In this document: positions 34,798 to 44,675 of the stretch, in pieces
Numbering within the stretch: position 1 is the first letter of the stretch
Layout of the letters: each line of letters starts with the position of its first letter
From: an uncultured Bacteroidales bacterium
GTDB taxonomy: Bacteria; Bacteroidota; Bacteroidia; Bacteroidales; Muribaculaceae
Direction: 5' to 3'
Length of the DNA stretch: 64,000 bases
Assembly (NCBI GenBank): GCA_902800715.1
Contig: CADCFN010000001.1
Location: 1-64,000, forward strand
The notes under the pieces: model-generated
What the model saw: only the letters and a program-made list of their open reading frames with translations
Told to the model about the DNA's origin: nothing
Database searches by the model: none
Made by a program: the position numbers and the translations under genes

Positions 34798-37029
34798 ATG
34801 ATGCAGAAGAATAATATGACACCCGAGCAGGAAGAACAGATGATTAACGAGGCTTATCAGAACTTGTTAAACGGCTATTTATCAAGCAATCACCGCAAGA
34901 AAGTGGAGATTATCGACAAGGCTTTTAAGTTCGCGCGTGATGCCCATAAAGGCATCAGGCGACGTTCAGGGGAGCCCTATATCCTGCATCCCATTGCCGT
35001 GGCCACCATTGTGAGCCAGGAAATCGGACTGGGTTCAACCAGCATCAGCGCGGCACTGCTTCATGACGTAGTCGAGGACACCGACTATACCGTCGAGGAC
35101 ATCGAGGCACAGTTCGGCGCTAAGATTGCACGCATCGTCGACGGGTTGACCAAGATTTCGGGTGGCATCTTCGGTGACAAGGCATCCTTACAGGCCGAGA
35201 ACTTCCGCAAACTGTTGCTCACCATGAGCGAGGACATCCGCGTGGTGCTCATCAAGATGGCCGACCGCCTGCACAACATGCGCACCCTCTCGTCAATGCC
35301 CGCCAACAAGCAGTATAAGATTGCCGGTGAGACGCTCTATATCTACGCCCCACTGGCCCACCGCCTGGGTCTGTATGCCATCAAGACGGAGCTTGAAGAC
35401 CTGAGCTTCAGGTATAACCACCCCAGCGAGTACCAGCGCATCAAGGACCAGATTGCTGCCAGCGAAGAGAGCCGCAACGAACTGTTTGCCCGTTTCTCGG
35501 CTCCCATCCGCGAGCGCTTGGACAACATGGGGCTGAAGTATGAGTTCAACGCGCGTGTCAAGTCCTGCTATTCCATCTGGAACAAGATGCAGACCAAGCG
35601 CATCCCCTTCGAGGAGGTTTATGACCTGTATGCGGCGCGCATCGTGTTTGAGTGTGATGACGAGAGCGCCGAGAAGCGCATTTGCTGGAACATCTACAAC
35701 GAGGTGACCGAGGTGTATACCAAGCATCCCGACCGCGTGCGCGACTGGCTCACTACCCCCAAGGTGAACAAGTACCGTGCCCTGCATGTCACCGTGATGG
35801 GACCTGACGGCAACTGGGTCGAGGTGCAGATACGTAGCCGCAAGATGGATGACATCGCCGAACGCGGCTTTGCAGCGCACTGGAAATACAAAATCGGTGA
35901 GGGTGAAGAAGAGGATGAGTTGGCTGCATGGCTCAGCACCATCGTCGACATCCTGAAGGATCCCGAACCCAACGCTATCGACTTTCTCGACACCATCAAA
36001 CTCAACCTGTTTGCCAGCGAAATCGTAGTATTTACGCCCAAGGGCGAGATGATTACGCTGCCCAAGGGCGCCTCGGTGCTTGACCTGGCATTCATGCTCC
36101 ACACCGACCTGGGTACCCACTGTATTGCAGGCAAGGTCAACCACAAACTGGTACCGCTGTCTTACAAGATGTCGAGTGGTGACCAAGTGGAAATCCTCAC
36201 CAGCAATTCCAACGAGCCCAAGCCCGAATGGGAGAAATTCCTCGTCACCGCCAAGGGCAAGACGCGCCTCAGGGCTGCCTTGCGCCACAAGCGCCGACTC
36301 ATCATCGACGATGGCGAGAAACGCTTCATGGATTTTCTCAAGGAGCACAATATCGAGCTGACCAATGAGGTGCTCTCACACGCCATCACCTGTCAAGGTG
36401 TTGCCAACAAAGAGGAGCTCTTCTTCATGATTGGCAACAATGAGATTAAGCTCAACGAGGAAATGCTTAGCACCAAAGAGCAGAGCGGGCGCTTCAACTG
36501 GTGGCGCCGCAACCCCTTCAGGGGCGGCAACAAGAACCAGGCCAAGCAGACTACCGACGAAGCCGCCAAGGCCATCGACACCAAAGCCATTTACAGGCTC
36601 GTCACACGCGACGGCAACAGCAATTACCAGATTGCCGACTGCTGCCACCCCATTCCTGGCGACGACGTGGTGGGATTTATCAACGACAACGGCGAGGTCA
36701 TCGTACACAAGATGGACTGCTCTACCCTGGCTCGCCTCAAGGCCAGCTACGGGTCACAGCTGCTGCAGACCCAGTGGGAGGACCATGGTGACAGCTTCCT
36801 TGCCACCATCCACATCGAGGGCATTGACCGCAAGGGCATTCTCCAGTCGATTGTAAACATCATTTCGACCAACATGTCCATCAACATGAAGCGCATGAAC
36901 GTCACTGCCGACCAGGGTGTGTTCAATTGCGACCTTGACGTCCTCATCAGCGACGCGCTCTCCGTTACCAACCTGTGCCGCGAAATCAAGAGAATCAAGG
37001 GCATCAACACTGCATCCAGAATGAGTTAA
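34798..37029 (+). CDS. rel: Bifunctional (p)ppGpp synthetase/hydrolase (Rel/SpoT family)
   Basis: Stringent-response enzyme of 743 residues in the standard long RSH layout. The HD hydrolase domain (about 45-200) holds HDVVEDT at 89-95. The synthetase domain (about 250-370) includes RVKSCYSIWNKMQTK, YDLYAARIVF and RGFAAHWKYK. A TGS domain follows (about 405-465, VFTPKGEMITLPKGASVLDLAF), then a zinc-finger-like CCHPIPGDDVVGF and a C-terminal ACT domain (about 660-743). Both catalytic cores look intact. It makes ppGpp from GTP/GDP and ATP on starvation and degrades it. A -7 box TACTTTTG lies at 34763-34770. The downstream HD-domain gene starts 20 bp later, so the two are probably co-transcribed. 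Confidence 0.95.
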   Translation: MMQKNNMTPEQEEQMINEAYQNLLNGYLSSNHRKKVEIIDKAFKFARDAHKGIRRRSGEPYILHPIAVATIVSQEIGLGSTSISAALLHDVVEDTDYTVEDIEAQFGAKIARIVDGLTKISGGIFGDKASLQAENFRKLLLTMSEDIRVVLIKMADRLHNMRTLSSMPANKQYKIAGETLYIYAPLAHRLGLYAIKTELEDLSFRYNHPSEYQRIKDQIAASEESRNELFARFSAPIRERLDNMGLKYEFNARVKSCYSIWNKMQTKRIPFEEVYDLYAARIVFECDDESAEKRICWNIYNEVTEVYTKHPDRVRDWLTTPKVNKYRALHVTVMGPDGNWVEVQIRSRKMDDIAERGFAAHWKYKIGEGEEEDELAAWLSTIVDILKDPEPNAIDFLDTIKLNLFASEIVVFTPKGEMITLPKGASVLDLAFMLHTDLGTHCIAGKVNHKLVPLSYKMSSGDQVEILTSNSNEPKPEWEKFLVTAKGKTRLRAALRHKRRLIIDDGEKRFMDFLKEHNIELTNEVLSHAITCQGVANKEELFFMIGNNEIKLNEEMLSTKEQSGRFNWWRRNPFRGGNKNQAKQTTDEAAKAIDTKAIYRLVTRDGNSNYQIADCCHPIPGDDVVGFINDNGEVIVHKMDCSTLARLKASYGSQLLQTQWEDHGDSFLATIHIEGIDRKGILQSIVNIISTNMSINMKRMNVTADQGVFNCDLDVLISDALSVTNLCREIKRIKGINTASRMS

Positions 37030-37048
37030 CCAAGAAACAAGAAGCTAT

Positions 37049-39145
37049 ATGAAAAAGAACCATACCACCATCATCTTCGTGCTGCTAGTGCTGTCGATTG
37101 TGCTGATATCGACCGCCTTGTTCTACAGCCGCGAGGAGACTAGGATATACACGTTCGAGGTAGGCAAGCCGTGGCTGCACTCGAGGCTGGACGCTAGTTT
37201 CCAGTTTGACATCGAGTATGACGAAGCCACACGCGAACACATCACCGACAGCGTGAATAAGAACTTCTCCAAAATCTACATCATGGACCGCAAGAAGGGC
37301 GAGCAACAGATTGCCCTGTTGTCACATGCCCTAACCGGCCGCAGTGGCGGGCAGCCGATACTACAGGCAGTCTACAAACTCTACGAGGACGGCATTGTGG
37401 ACAACGAGGCTGCCAACGACATTCTCTCTGGCAAACAGCTTCGTTTCATGGTAGGCAATAACCAGTTGCAGGTGGTGGATGCCACCAACATGAAAACCGT
37501 GCGCCAAGCCTACACATGGCTGACCGATTCATTCAGCACCAATCTCACGATAAAGGATGCACTGAGGGCGGTAAACATCGAGAAATACCTAGTGCCCAAC
37601 ATGATGGTCGATGAGGAAGAGAACGAGAAATGGCTGGGCGAGGACCTGCGCAACGCCCTGCGCTCACCAGGTACCGTACAGGCCAATGAAGCCATCATCA
37701 CCCACGGTGAAATTGTTACTCCCAAGAAAGCCGCAGCCATCGAGAGCTACCAGAACGAACTGGAGCGCCGCGACAAGCAACGCAACGTGGACGAGACACT
37801 CAACCTGCTGGGACAGATGCTCATTGTCGCCACACTGATGATTGCGTTCTTCTTCTTTATGAAACTACTCCGCAACCAGGTGTTCAGGAACCTGCGCCGC
37901 ATGATATTCCTCATCTCGTTGATTACGGTGTTTGTTATTGCCGTGTTCTTGTGCGTCAAGCTTAAATACAGCCTCTTGTATGTCATTCCGTTCGCCCTGG
38001 TGCCTGTTATCGTGTCATCGTTCTTTGACGACCACACCTCATTCTTTGTCCACATCGTTACAGTGCTTATCTGTTCGCTCGTAGCAAGCAGCCATCAGGC
38101 AGAATTCATCATCATGCAGTTCCTGGCGGGCATCATCGCCATCGTATCGGTCAAGGAACTGACCAAACGAACTCAGTTGGTGCAGTGCGCTGTTGTCATC
38201 TTCCTCGCCTACTCCATCACCTACATCGCCATGACACTCATCAATGAGGGCAACATCAACAAGATAGACCAATACAACTTTGGCTACTTCATCATCAACT
38301 GCGTGATTCTCTTTGTCGCCTTCTTCATCATTCCCATTATCGAGAGGGTATTTGGCTTCACCTCGTCAATGACGTTGCTGGAGCTTGCCGACATCAACAG
38401 CCCGCTGCTGCGCAAACTGTCCACCAACTGCCCTGGCACCTTCCAGCACTCGCTACAGGTGGCTAACCTGGCGGGTGAGGCAGCCTTAACTATCGGTGCC
38501 AACATGCAGCTTGCCAGGACGGGCGCGCTCTATCATGACATCGGCAAAACCATGAATCCTGCCTTCTTCACCGAGAATCAGATTGGTGAGAACCCGCATG
38601 ACCACCTGGTGCGCCCCGAGGACAGCGCCAAAATCGTCATCGAACATGTCGCCAATGGCATCAAACTGGCCGAGGAAGCCAATCTGCCTAAAGCCATCAA
38701 GGACCTGATTGCCCAGCATCATGGCAAAGGACTCACCAAGTATTTCTACTACAAGGCACGGGAAGCCAATCCCGACGGTGAAGTGGACCCGAAGCCCTTT
38801 ACCTATCCTGGTCCCAATCCGCAGACCAAGGAGGCTGCCATCCTGATGATGGCCGACGCCTGTGAAGCCGCCACCAAGAGCATGAGTGACCACAGCGAGG
38901 AAGCCATTGCCGCCATGGTGAACAAGATTGTCGATGGACAGGTGGCTGAAGGCCTGCTGCGTGAGACGCCCATCAGCTTCCGCGACGTGGAAACGGTCAA
39001 AAAACTCTTCATCGAGCGCTTGCGCACTGCCTATCATGCCCGCGTCGCCTATCCCAGCGAAATCCGAAAGACCATTGAGGAAGAGACTCCGCCCACGACA
39101 GGCACCTCAGCTGACAGCAACAGCAAGCCTTCGGAGGCACAATAA
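37049..39145 (+). CDS. 7TMR-HD membrane phosphodiesterase (PgpH/YqfF family)
   Basis: Membrane protein of 698 residues: one N-terminal anchor (about 8-26), an extracytoplasmic 7TMR-HDED domain (to about 260), a block of seven hydrophobic helices (about 265-440), and a cytosolic HD domain with HSLQVANLAGEAA and the HD pair in LYHDIGKT, then AQHHGKG. In Listeria and other bacteria this family hydrolyses cyclic di-AMP to pApA; the same activity is inferred here. It directly follows rel, pairing two nucleotide-second-messenger enzymes, an order I recall from related bacteria but could not check. Confidence 0.92.
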   Translation: MKKNHTTIIFVLLVLSIVLISTALFYSREETRIYTFEVGKPWLHSRLDASFQFDIEYDEATREHITDSVNKNFSKIYIMDRKKGEQQIALLSHALTGRSGGQPILQAVYKLYEDGIVDNEAANDILSGKQLRFMVGNNQLQVVDATNMKTVRQAYTWLTDSFSTNLTIKDALRAVNIEKYLVPNMMVDEEENEKWLGEDLRNALRSPGTVQANEAIITHGEIVTPKKAAAIESYQNELERRDKQRNVDETLNLLGQMLIVATLMIAFFFFMKLLRNQVFRNLRRMIFLISLITVFVIAVFLCVKLKYSLLYVIPFALVPVIVSSFFDDHTSFFVHIVTVLICSLVASSHQAEFIIMQFLAGIIAIVSVKELTKRTQLVQCAVVIFLAYSITYIAMTLINEGNINKIDQYNFGYFIINCVILFVAFFIIPIIERVFGFTSSMTLLELADINSPLLRKLSTNCPGTFQHSLQVANLAGEAALTIGANMQLARTGALYHDIGKTMNPAFFTENQIGENPHDHLVRPEDSAKIVIEHVANGIKLAEEANLPKAIKDLIAQHHGKGLTKYFYYKAREANPDGEVDPKPFTYPGPNPQTKEAAILMMADACEAATKSMSDHSEEAIAAMVNKIVDGQVAEGLLRETPISFRDVETVKKLFIERLRTAYHARVAYPSEIRKTIEEETPPTTGTSADSNSKPSEAQ

Positions 39146-39224
39146 TGTAATTCCCGGGCAATAAACCAGGCGAAAACGTGTTATATATAATGTAATGTGA
39201 ACCATCGGTAAAACAGACCATATC

Positions 39225-39716
39225 ATGGTAATGCAGACCATATTAATGATTGCGGGCGTGATACTCCTCGTCGTTGCGCTGGTACTCGTGCTGAGGCCCA
39301 AGTGGGTCGCTGCAGTGCCTGCCTATGCCGGTTTGTGGCTCCTGCACTGGAGCTATTACATCGACGTTCCCGTGACAACATTTGTCTTTTGGGGCATCGC
39401 CACGCTCATTACGATTGGACTGTTTTACCTGTCACCTAGCGGGGAACCCGACGGGAACAGCTCCAGCAACCTCTTTGTCGGCTTAACGGCAATGGCTGGC
39501 GGCATGCTGGGCATCCTGCTCGCACCACGCATCCTGGTATTGGGAGTGGTGCTGGGTGCAGCCGTCGGCCAGCTAGCCTACAGCCGCACTCCGGCAGGCC
39601 GTTGGATGATGAATCCATCCTCGCTGTTCTGGCGATATTTCGCTGCCAAATGCCTTCCCGCGATTGTAGCCGTTTCCATCGTGTGCATTGCCGTGATGGG
39701 TATCGTCATCGATTGA
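39225..39716 (+). CDS. Small multipass membrane protein of unknown function
   Basis: 163 residues, mostly hydrophobic, with about four to five membrane segments (MIAGVILLVVALVLVL at the start, LTAMAGGMLGILLAP in the middle, AIVAVSIVCIAVMGIVID at the end) and a short polar loop PSGEPDGNSSSN. A glycine-rich stretch (VLGVVLGAAVGQLAYSRT) recalls small DUF456-like transporters, but I cannot assign it. It lies between the HD phosphodiesterase and the DUF4919 gene on the same strand, with only 20 bp to the latter. Confidence 0.75.
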   Translation: MVMQTILMIAGVILLVVALVLVLRPKWVAAVPAYAGLWLLHWSYYIDVPVTTFVFWGIATLITIGLFYLSPSGEPDGNSSSNLFVGLTAMAGGMLGILLAPRILVLGVVLGAAVGQLAYSRTPAGRWMMNPSSLFWRYFAAKCLPAIVAVSIVCIAVMGIVID

Positions 39717-39736
39717 AAACAAACAGTAGAAAACAA

Positions 39737-40468
39737 ATGAAACGACTCAAATATATCATCACCCTCATTTTAGCCATCACTATGACGTCAATGGCTTGGG
39801 CGCAGGCACAACAGGTGCCCGATCGCCCTCAGCCTGGCAAATTCTCTATCAAAAAAGTGGACTTCAATCACGTCAAGGAAGTCATTTCTAGCCCCCAAAA
39901 CGCCTATTACTACCCCAAGCTGATGAAGGCTTACACCACCAACGACACAACCCTGTCCATCGAGGCGTGGAGGAATTTTTACTATGGTTACACCTATCAG
40001 GAGGATTACAACCCGTTCCGTGAGAGCGTTTACAGCAACGTGGTGGAGCAGCTCTACTACAAGCAGCCCCACTCGCGTGCAGAGTGTGACAGCATCGAGA
40101 AATATGCCGAGTTGTCGCTGAATGACAACATGTTTGACTTGAACCAGATGAATTTCTACATCTACGTCCTCAAGGAGAAGAAAAAACATGCCCGTGCTGC
40201 CGTGTGGCAGTACCGTCTGGACCGCCTCATCGCCGCAATCATGTCGAGCGGCAAGGGTACCAAAGAGGAACCCTGGGTTGTCATTGCCCCCGAGCATGAG
40301 TACAACATCATCAACTTCCTGGGGTTTGTCGCCACCGACCACGAGACACTCGACGGCGGCATCGACTACATCAAGGTACAGCCTGTTGCGGGCAAAAGCG
40401 CCGAGGGCTTCTATTTCGACATATCCCGCATGATGCAGATTGCTGCCCTCAAGTTTCCCGACATATAA
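39737..40468 (+). CDS. Secreted DUF4919 family protein
   Basis: Exported protein of 243 residues; MKRLKYIITLILAITMTSMAWAQ is a signal peptide, so 39737 is the start rather than the longer frame from 39602 that overlaps the previous gene. Family marks: NAYYYPKLMKAYTTNDTTLSIEAWRNFYYGYTYQEDYNP and the YDI-type repeat-like helices after it (split here; motif within about 45-95), then HEYNIINFLGF near the end. DUF4919 proteins are common in Bacteroidota and uncharacterised; the helical pattern looks TPR-like. Periplasmic or surface location expected. Confidence 0.83.
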   Translation: MKRLKYIITLILAITMTSMAWAQAQQVPDRPQPGKFSIKKVDFNHVKEVISSPQNAYYYPKLMKAYTTNDTTLSIEAWRNFYYGYTYQEDYNPFRESVYSNVVEQLYYKQPHSRAECDSIEKYAELSLNDNMFDLNQMNFYIYVLKEKKKHARAAVWQYRLDRLIAAIMSSGKGTKEEPWVVIAPEHEYNIINFLGFVATDHETLDGGIDYIKVQPVAGKSAEGFYFDISRMMQIAALKFPDI

Positions 40469-40588
40469 CGCCATTGAACAAAAAGCATTCAATTAACACA
40501 TACTGCGCTTGCCTCGGTTGAAAATGACATGAAAGCCATAATTTGGCTGATTGGTCATCAATCGAGGTCATTTTTCATTATTATATAT

Positions 40589-40619
40589 ATTGGGGTGTTG
40601 TGGATTTTGCTTATCTTTG
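40589..40619 (+). promoter_or_regulatory. Promoter of the acyl-CoA ligase gene
   Basis: ATTG (40589-40592), 19 nt, TATCTTTG (40612-40619), ending 22 bp before the start codon. A terminator-like fold (ATGAC...GTCAT with a T-run, about 40525-40577) lies just upstream. Confidence 0.7.
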
Positions 40620-40641
40620 CAGACAAAATCCGTGATGACTT

Positions 40642-42306
40642 ATGATAAAAGAAAACCTGATCAAAATTTATGAGCGCAGTTTCATTGACAACTGGGAACT
40701 GCCTGCATTAACCGACTATAATACTGGAGAGAGATTGACCTATGGCGACTTTGCGTGCAATATTGCCAAACTGCACCTGCTATTCAAGAATAGCGGCGTG
40801 AAGCAAGGCGACCGCATCGCCCTCATCGGCAAGAACATCCCCAACTGGGTAACCATCTTTATGGGCACCATTACCTATGGCGCCGTCATCGTACCCATCT
40901 TGCAGGAGTTCAACCCCGCCGATGCCCAGCACATCATCAACCACAGCGAGGCAACCATGCTGTTTATCAGCAAGAGCATCTGGGAAAACCTGGAGTTTGA
41001 CAAGATGCCTCGCGTGCGTGCCGTTTTCCAACTCGAGGACAAGAAGCTGCTGGCCGTGAAGGACGGTGAGGAGATTATCGTTAAAGCCAAAGACGGATTG
41101 GAAGACGCTTTCAACGCAGAACACAGCGAGGGCTTCTATCGCAACGATATCCACTATGCCGACGTGCCCAACGACGCACTTGTTGAGATTAACTACACTT
41201 CAGGTACAACAGGATTCAGCAAGGGCGTAATGCTCACCGCCAACAATCTAGCGGGTAACCTGATCTACGGCATCAACTCGGGACTCCACTTCAAGGGGTC
41301 GCGCGACTTGGCTTTCCTGCCGCTGGCTCATGCCTTCGGCTGCGCCTTCGATATGCTGACACCGCTGGCTGTGGGTGGACATATCACTCTGCTGGGACGC
41401 ATTCCTTCACCCAAGATTCTGGTTAAGGCCATGGCCGAGGTCAAGCCCAACGTGGTGTTCACCGTTCCCCTGGTATTGGAAAAGATTTACAGCAAGATGA
41501 TTGTGCCCATGATCAGCAGGGGCGCCTTGCGATGGGCACTCGCAGTTCCCTATTTGGACAGGCGCATCTATGACAAGATTCGCGACAAGCTCATCGAGGC
41601 CTTTGGCGGCGAGTTCGAAGAGGTTATCGTGGGTGGTGCCCCCTTCAATGCCGAGGTTGAGGACTTTCTCTACAAAATCAAGTTCCCGTTCACCGTGGGC
41701 TACGGCATGACCGAGTGCGGACCGCTGGTGAGCCACACACCGTGGCGCGAATTCGTGCCCCACAGTGCAGGCCGCATCCTGCCCGGCATCATGGAGTGCA
41801 AAATCCTGAGCGATGACCCTGAGAACATCCCCGGTGAAATCTGCGTGCGCGGCGAGAACGTCATGCAAGGCTACTTCCACAACAGCGAGGCAACCGACAA
41901 GGTGCTGCACGAGGACGGGTGGCTGCACACGGGCGACATGGGTACACTGAATGCCGATGGCACATTATTTATAAGGGGACGCTTGAAGACCATGCTGCTG
42001 AGTTCCAGTGGACAGAACATCTACCCCGAGGAAATCGAGGCAAAACTGAACAATATGCTCTATGTGAGCGAGAGCTTGGTTGTCATGAGAGAGGGCAAAC
42101 TCGTGGCACTCGTCTATCCCGACTATGACGCGATGGACCAGTTGGGTGTCACCCGCGACAAGTTGCCCGCACTGATGGAGGAAATCCGCACCGAGTTGAA
42201 CAAGCTGGTGGCTCCCTATGAGAAGATTGCCAAGATTCAATTGATGGCGACGGAGTTTGACAAAACGCCCAAGCGCAGCATCAAACGCTACCTCTACAGC
42301 AACTAA
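40642..42306 (+). CDS. Long-chain fatty acid-CoA ligase (AMP-forming)
   Basis: Adenylate-forming enzyme of 554 residues. The AMP-binding core has the P-loop YTSGTTGFSKG (from Tyr185), the adenine-binding motif GYGMTECGP, GWLHTGDMG, and the hinge region LFIRGRLKTMLLSSSGQNIYPEEIE. The C-terminal lysine region KTPKRSIKRYL fits the catalytic Lys. It activates fatty acids as acyl-AMP and then acyl-CoA, probably at the inner membrane face. It starts 22 bp after its own promoter and is followed by a terminator, so it is likely monocistronic. Confidence 0.92.
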   Translation: MIKENLIKIYERSFIDNWELPALTDYNTGERLTYGDFACNIAKLHLLFKNSGVKQGDRIALIGKNIPNWVTIFMGTITYGAVIVPILQEFNPADAQHIINHSEATMLFISKSIWENLEFDKMPRVRAVFQLEDKKLLAVKDGEEIIVKAKDGLEDAFNAEHSEGFYRNDIHYADVPNDALVEINYTSGTTGFSKGVMLTANNLAGNLIYGINSGLHFKGSRDLAFLPLAHAFGCAFDMLTPLAVGGHITLLGRIPSPKILVKAMAEVKPNVVFTVPLVLEKIYSKMIVPMISRGALRWALAVPYLDRRIYDKIRDKLIEAFGGEFEEVIVGGAPFNAEVEDFLYKIKFPFTVGYGMTECGPLVSHTPWREFVPHSAGRILPGIMECKILSDDPENIPGEICVRGENVMQGYFHNSEATDKVLHEDGWLHTGDMGTLNADGTLFIRGRLKTMLLSSSGQNIYPEEIEAKLNNMLYVSESLVVMREGKLVALVYPDYDAMDQLGVTRDKLPALMEEIRTELNKLVAPYEKIAKIQLMATEFDKTPKRSIKRYLYSN

Positions 42307-42362
42307 ATTGACACCAAAATGTATATACCCAGAAGGTCATTGAGGTACACTTAACAAAATTT

Positions 42363-42396
42363 AACGGATGCCAGACCAACGGCATCCGTTGTTTTA
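42363..42396 (+). terminator. Terminator of the acyl-CoA ligase gene
   Basis: AACGGATGCC pairs with GGCATCCGTT around an 8-nt loop, followed by GTTTT. Confidence 0.85.
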
Positions 42397-42485
42397 TATA
42401 ATTGATTTACAGTATTTTACAACAGACTTTTTCAAAAATATTGAAAAAGGCAAATAAAAAAAAGAGAAAAATTTCTTGAAAAAAG

Positions 42486-42515
42486 TTTGCACGTGAGAAA
42501 TTTGTTATAATTTTG
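42486..42515 (+). promoter_or_regulatory. Promoter of the small lipoprotein gene
   Basis: TTTG (42486-42489), 18 nt, TAATTTTG (42508-42515), a near-ideal Bacteroidota promoter, with a ~50-nt AT-rich leader to the ATG at 42572. Confidence 0.8.
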
Positions 42516-42571
42516 CACCGATTTTAACAACAGATAATTAATTGTTTTATTATTTAAAAGTACTTAAGAAA

Positions 42572-42790
42572 ATGAAGAAGTTAGTTTTGGCTCTTGCCGT
42601 TATCGCTAGCGTTAGCATGATTTCCTGCACCAACAACAACGCCGAGCAGGCTGAGGTTACTGAGGACACCACCGCCGTTGTCGACGAGGTTGTAGATAGC
42701 GCCGCTGTAGCTCCCGTTGACAGCGCTGCTGTTGTTGACAGCACTGCTGCTGCTCCCGTTGAGGAGGCTCCCGCTGAGGAGGCTAAGTAA
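42572..42790 (+). CDS. Small acidic low-complexity lipoprotein
   Basis: 72-residue lipoprotein: signal MKKLVLALAVIASVSM, then ISC as lipobox. The mature part is almost only Ala, Val, Glu, Asp, Ser, Thr and Pro (VVDSAAVAPVDSAAVVDST), without aromatic residues, so it is probably disordered and strongly negative. A further ATG at 42542 lacks a signal sequence and is not used. A strong promoter and a strong terminator bracket it, which suggests a short, abundant mRNA. No function is known to me; such proteins in Bacteroidota may be surface decorations or spacers. Confidence 0.85.
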   Translation: MKKLVLALAVIASVSMISCTNNNAEQAEVTEDTTAVVDEVVDSAAVAPVDSAAVVDSTAAAPVEEAPAEEAK

Positions 42791-42815
42791 GCAAGAGTTC
42801 TTACAAGCAAACGTT

Positions 42816-42858
42816 TGAAGCTGTTCCCGCCGATAGGCTCGAGCAGCTTTCTTTTTTT
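42816..42858 (+). terminator. Terminator of the small lipoprotein gene
   Basis: AAGCTG pairs with CAGCTT, followed by TTCTTTTTTT. Confidence 0.75.
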
Positions 42859-42883
42859 GCGCTTCAGCGCAGCATCATAAACA

Positions 42884-42921
42884 ATTCACCCTATAGCTTC
42901 AAAAGTCGCTATAGGGTGAAT
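42884..42921. terminator. Bidirectional terminator before nagB
   Basis: ATTCACCCTATAGC pairs perfectly with its complement at 42908-42921 around a 10-nt loop. It lies between the converging lipoprotein and nagB genes. Confidence 0.8.
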
Positions 42922-42950
42922 GTTATTGTTTGATGATTATTCGCTGTGGC

Positions 42951-43742
42951 TTACAGGTTATCCTTCTCAATGTCCTTGAAGTAGCGGTAGGTGCTCACCT
43001 TGAGTTCATCGACGGCAGCCTCGTCGGCGATGATGACAGCATGGGGATGCATCTGCAGGGCACTCAATGTACACATGTGGGACACGCCGCCCTCGATAGC
43101 CTGCTGCAAGGCACGAGCCTTGGCATGGCCATTGACAATAATCATTACCTCACGGGCATCCATCACGGTGCCGACACCCACGGTGAGGGCCGTCTTGGGC
43201 ACCTTATTCAAGTCGCCATCAAAGAAACGGCTGTTGGCGATAATGGTATCCCGGGTGAGGGTTTTCTGACGCGTGCGTGACGTAAGCGACGAGCCAGGCT
43301 CGTTAAATGCGATATGTCCGTCTGGTCCCACGCCACCCATAAACAGGTCAATGCCACCTGCAGCCAGGATACGTGCCTCATAGTCAGCACATTCCTTTAG
43401 CACATCGGCTGCATTACCGTTAAGGATATTCACATTCTCGGGTTTGATATCAATATGCGAGAAGAAGTTGTTCCACATGAATGAGTGGTAGCTCTCGGGA
43501 TGATCCTCAGGCAGGTTGCAATATTCGTCCATGTTAAAGGTGATGACATTCTGGAATGACACCTTGCCAGCCTTGTTCATGGCAATCAGTTCACGGTACA
43601 TGCCCAGCGGTGAACTTCCCGTGGGACAACCCAGTTTAAACGGCTTCTCAGGCGTGGGATTGGCAGCGTTGATGCGCCCTGCGACAAAATTTGCAGCCCA
43701 CTTTGATACATGCTCGTAATCCGGTTCAATAATAAGTCTCAT
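42951..43742 (-). CDS. nagB: Glucosamine-6-phosphate deaminase
   Basis: Cytosolic enzyme of 263 residues that converts glucosamine-6-phosphate to fructose-6-phosphate and ammonia, feeding amino sugars into glycolysis. Its active-site residues match Escherichia coli NagB even in numbering: Asp72 (NMDEYC), Asp141, His143 and Glu148 ([12 protein letters not shown]). The phosphate-binding stretch [11 protein letters not shown] and the segment [22 protein letters not shown] are typical. The gene stands alone, divergent from surE. A -7 box TAACTTTG (43786-43779, minus) lies 37 bp upstream of the start. Confidence 0.97.
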   Translation of the reverse strand: MRLIIEPDYEHVSKWAANFVAGRINAANPTPEKPFKLGCPTGSSPLGMYRELIAMNKAGKVSFQNVITFNMDEYCNLPEDHPESYHSFMWNNFFSHIDIKPENVNILNGNAADVLKECADYEARILAAGGIDLFMGGVGPDGHIAFNEPGSSLTSRTRQKTLTRDTIIANSRFFDGDLNKVPKTALTVGVGTVMDAREVMIIVNGHAKARALQQAIEGGVSHMCTLSALQMHPHAVIIADEAAVDELKVSTYRYFKDIEKDNL

Positions 43743-43852
43743 AATTCTTGATTTTGATTAGATTTATCTATCTTGGGGCAAAGTTACTTCAAATCTGTGA
43801 AATCTCCGCAAAAAATTGTAACTTTGCGGTCAAAATCAACTAAACAAACCGT

Positions 43853-44629
43853 ATGGACAACAAGCGACCCCTCATTCTCATCAGCAACGATGACGGCTAC
43901 CACTACAACGGCATCCACTCGCTCATCAAGGTGGCACAGCGCTATGGCGATATCTTTGTCGCAGCGCCTGCCGAGCATCAGAGCGGCAAGTCGAGCGCGA
44001 TTTCGTTAGACCGTCCCGTGCGTGCCCATCTCGTGGAGAAACGTGAGGGGTACACGGCATTTGAGGTGAGTGGCACTCCTGCCGACTGCGTCAAACTCGC
44101 CATCAGCCAACTCATGGCCGACCGCCAGCCCGACCTTGTGCTCGCCGGCATCAACCACGGCTACAACATGGGTATCAGTTCGCTCTACAGCGGCACTATG
44201 GCGTGCGTGTATGAGGGCATCATGCATGGCGTGCCGTCGGTAGCATTTTCCTATGGCGTATTTACCCGCAATGCCGACACCACCCCTTGCGAACCGCTTG
44301 TCGAGCAGGTACTGCAACGCGTGCTGGAGAAAGGTCTGCCCAAGGATGTTTGCCTCAACGTGAACATTCCGCCCTTCAGCGAGGGTCCCGTCAAGGGGCT
44401 GAAGGTCACCACCAGTGACCTGGGTCGCTGGGTCAATGAGTGGGAAAAGCGCAGTCATCCCATGGGCGGCGAGTACTACTGGATGACTGGTGACTACGAG
44501 ATGCAGGACGAGAACGACGACCGCACCGACATGTACTGGCTGCGACGCCAGTATGCGACGGTCACGCCGTGCCACATCGACCAGACCGACCACGCTTCGA
44601 TGGACGCCATCAGCGACTTGTTGCAGTAA
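43853..44629 (+). CDS. surE: 5'/3'-nucleotidase SurE
   Basis: Stationary-phase survival phosphatase of 258 residues. The N-terminal ILISNDDGY carries the two Asp of the metal site (13, 14), followed by [16 protein letters not shown] and [20 protein letters not shown] with the other metal ligands. It dephosphorylates nucleoside monophosphates in the cytosol. A -7 box TAACTTTG at 43819-43826 mirrors the nagB promoter on the other strand, so the two genes share a 110-bp divergent promoter region. gltX follows after 46 bp. Confidence 0.95.
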   Translation: MDNKRPLILISNDDGYHYNGIHSLIKVAQRYGDIFVAAPAEHQSGKSSAISLDRPVRAHLVEKREGYTAFEVSGTPADCVKLAISQLMADRQPDLVLAGINHGYNMGISSLYSGTMACVYEGIMHGVPSVAFSYGVFTRNADTTPCEPLVEQVLQRVLEKGLPKDVCLNVNIPPFSEGPVKGLKVTTSDLGRWVNEWEKRSHPMGGEYYWMTGDYEMQDENDDRTDMYWLRRQYATVTPCHIDQTDHASMDAISDLLQ

Positions 44630-44675
44630 ACGGACACTAGACAAGACATTAATAAAATATAAAAGACAAGACATC

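Noticed and set aside
39602-39736. N-terminal extension of the DUF4919 protein
   Set aside because: It overlaps the preceding membrane-protein gene and would hide a clear signal peptide starting at 39737.
44490-44675. Longer gltX start overlapping surE
   Set aside because: The conserved N-terminus ([10 protein letters not shown]) begins right after the ATG at 44676.
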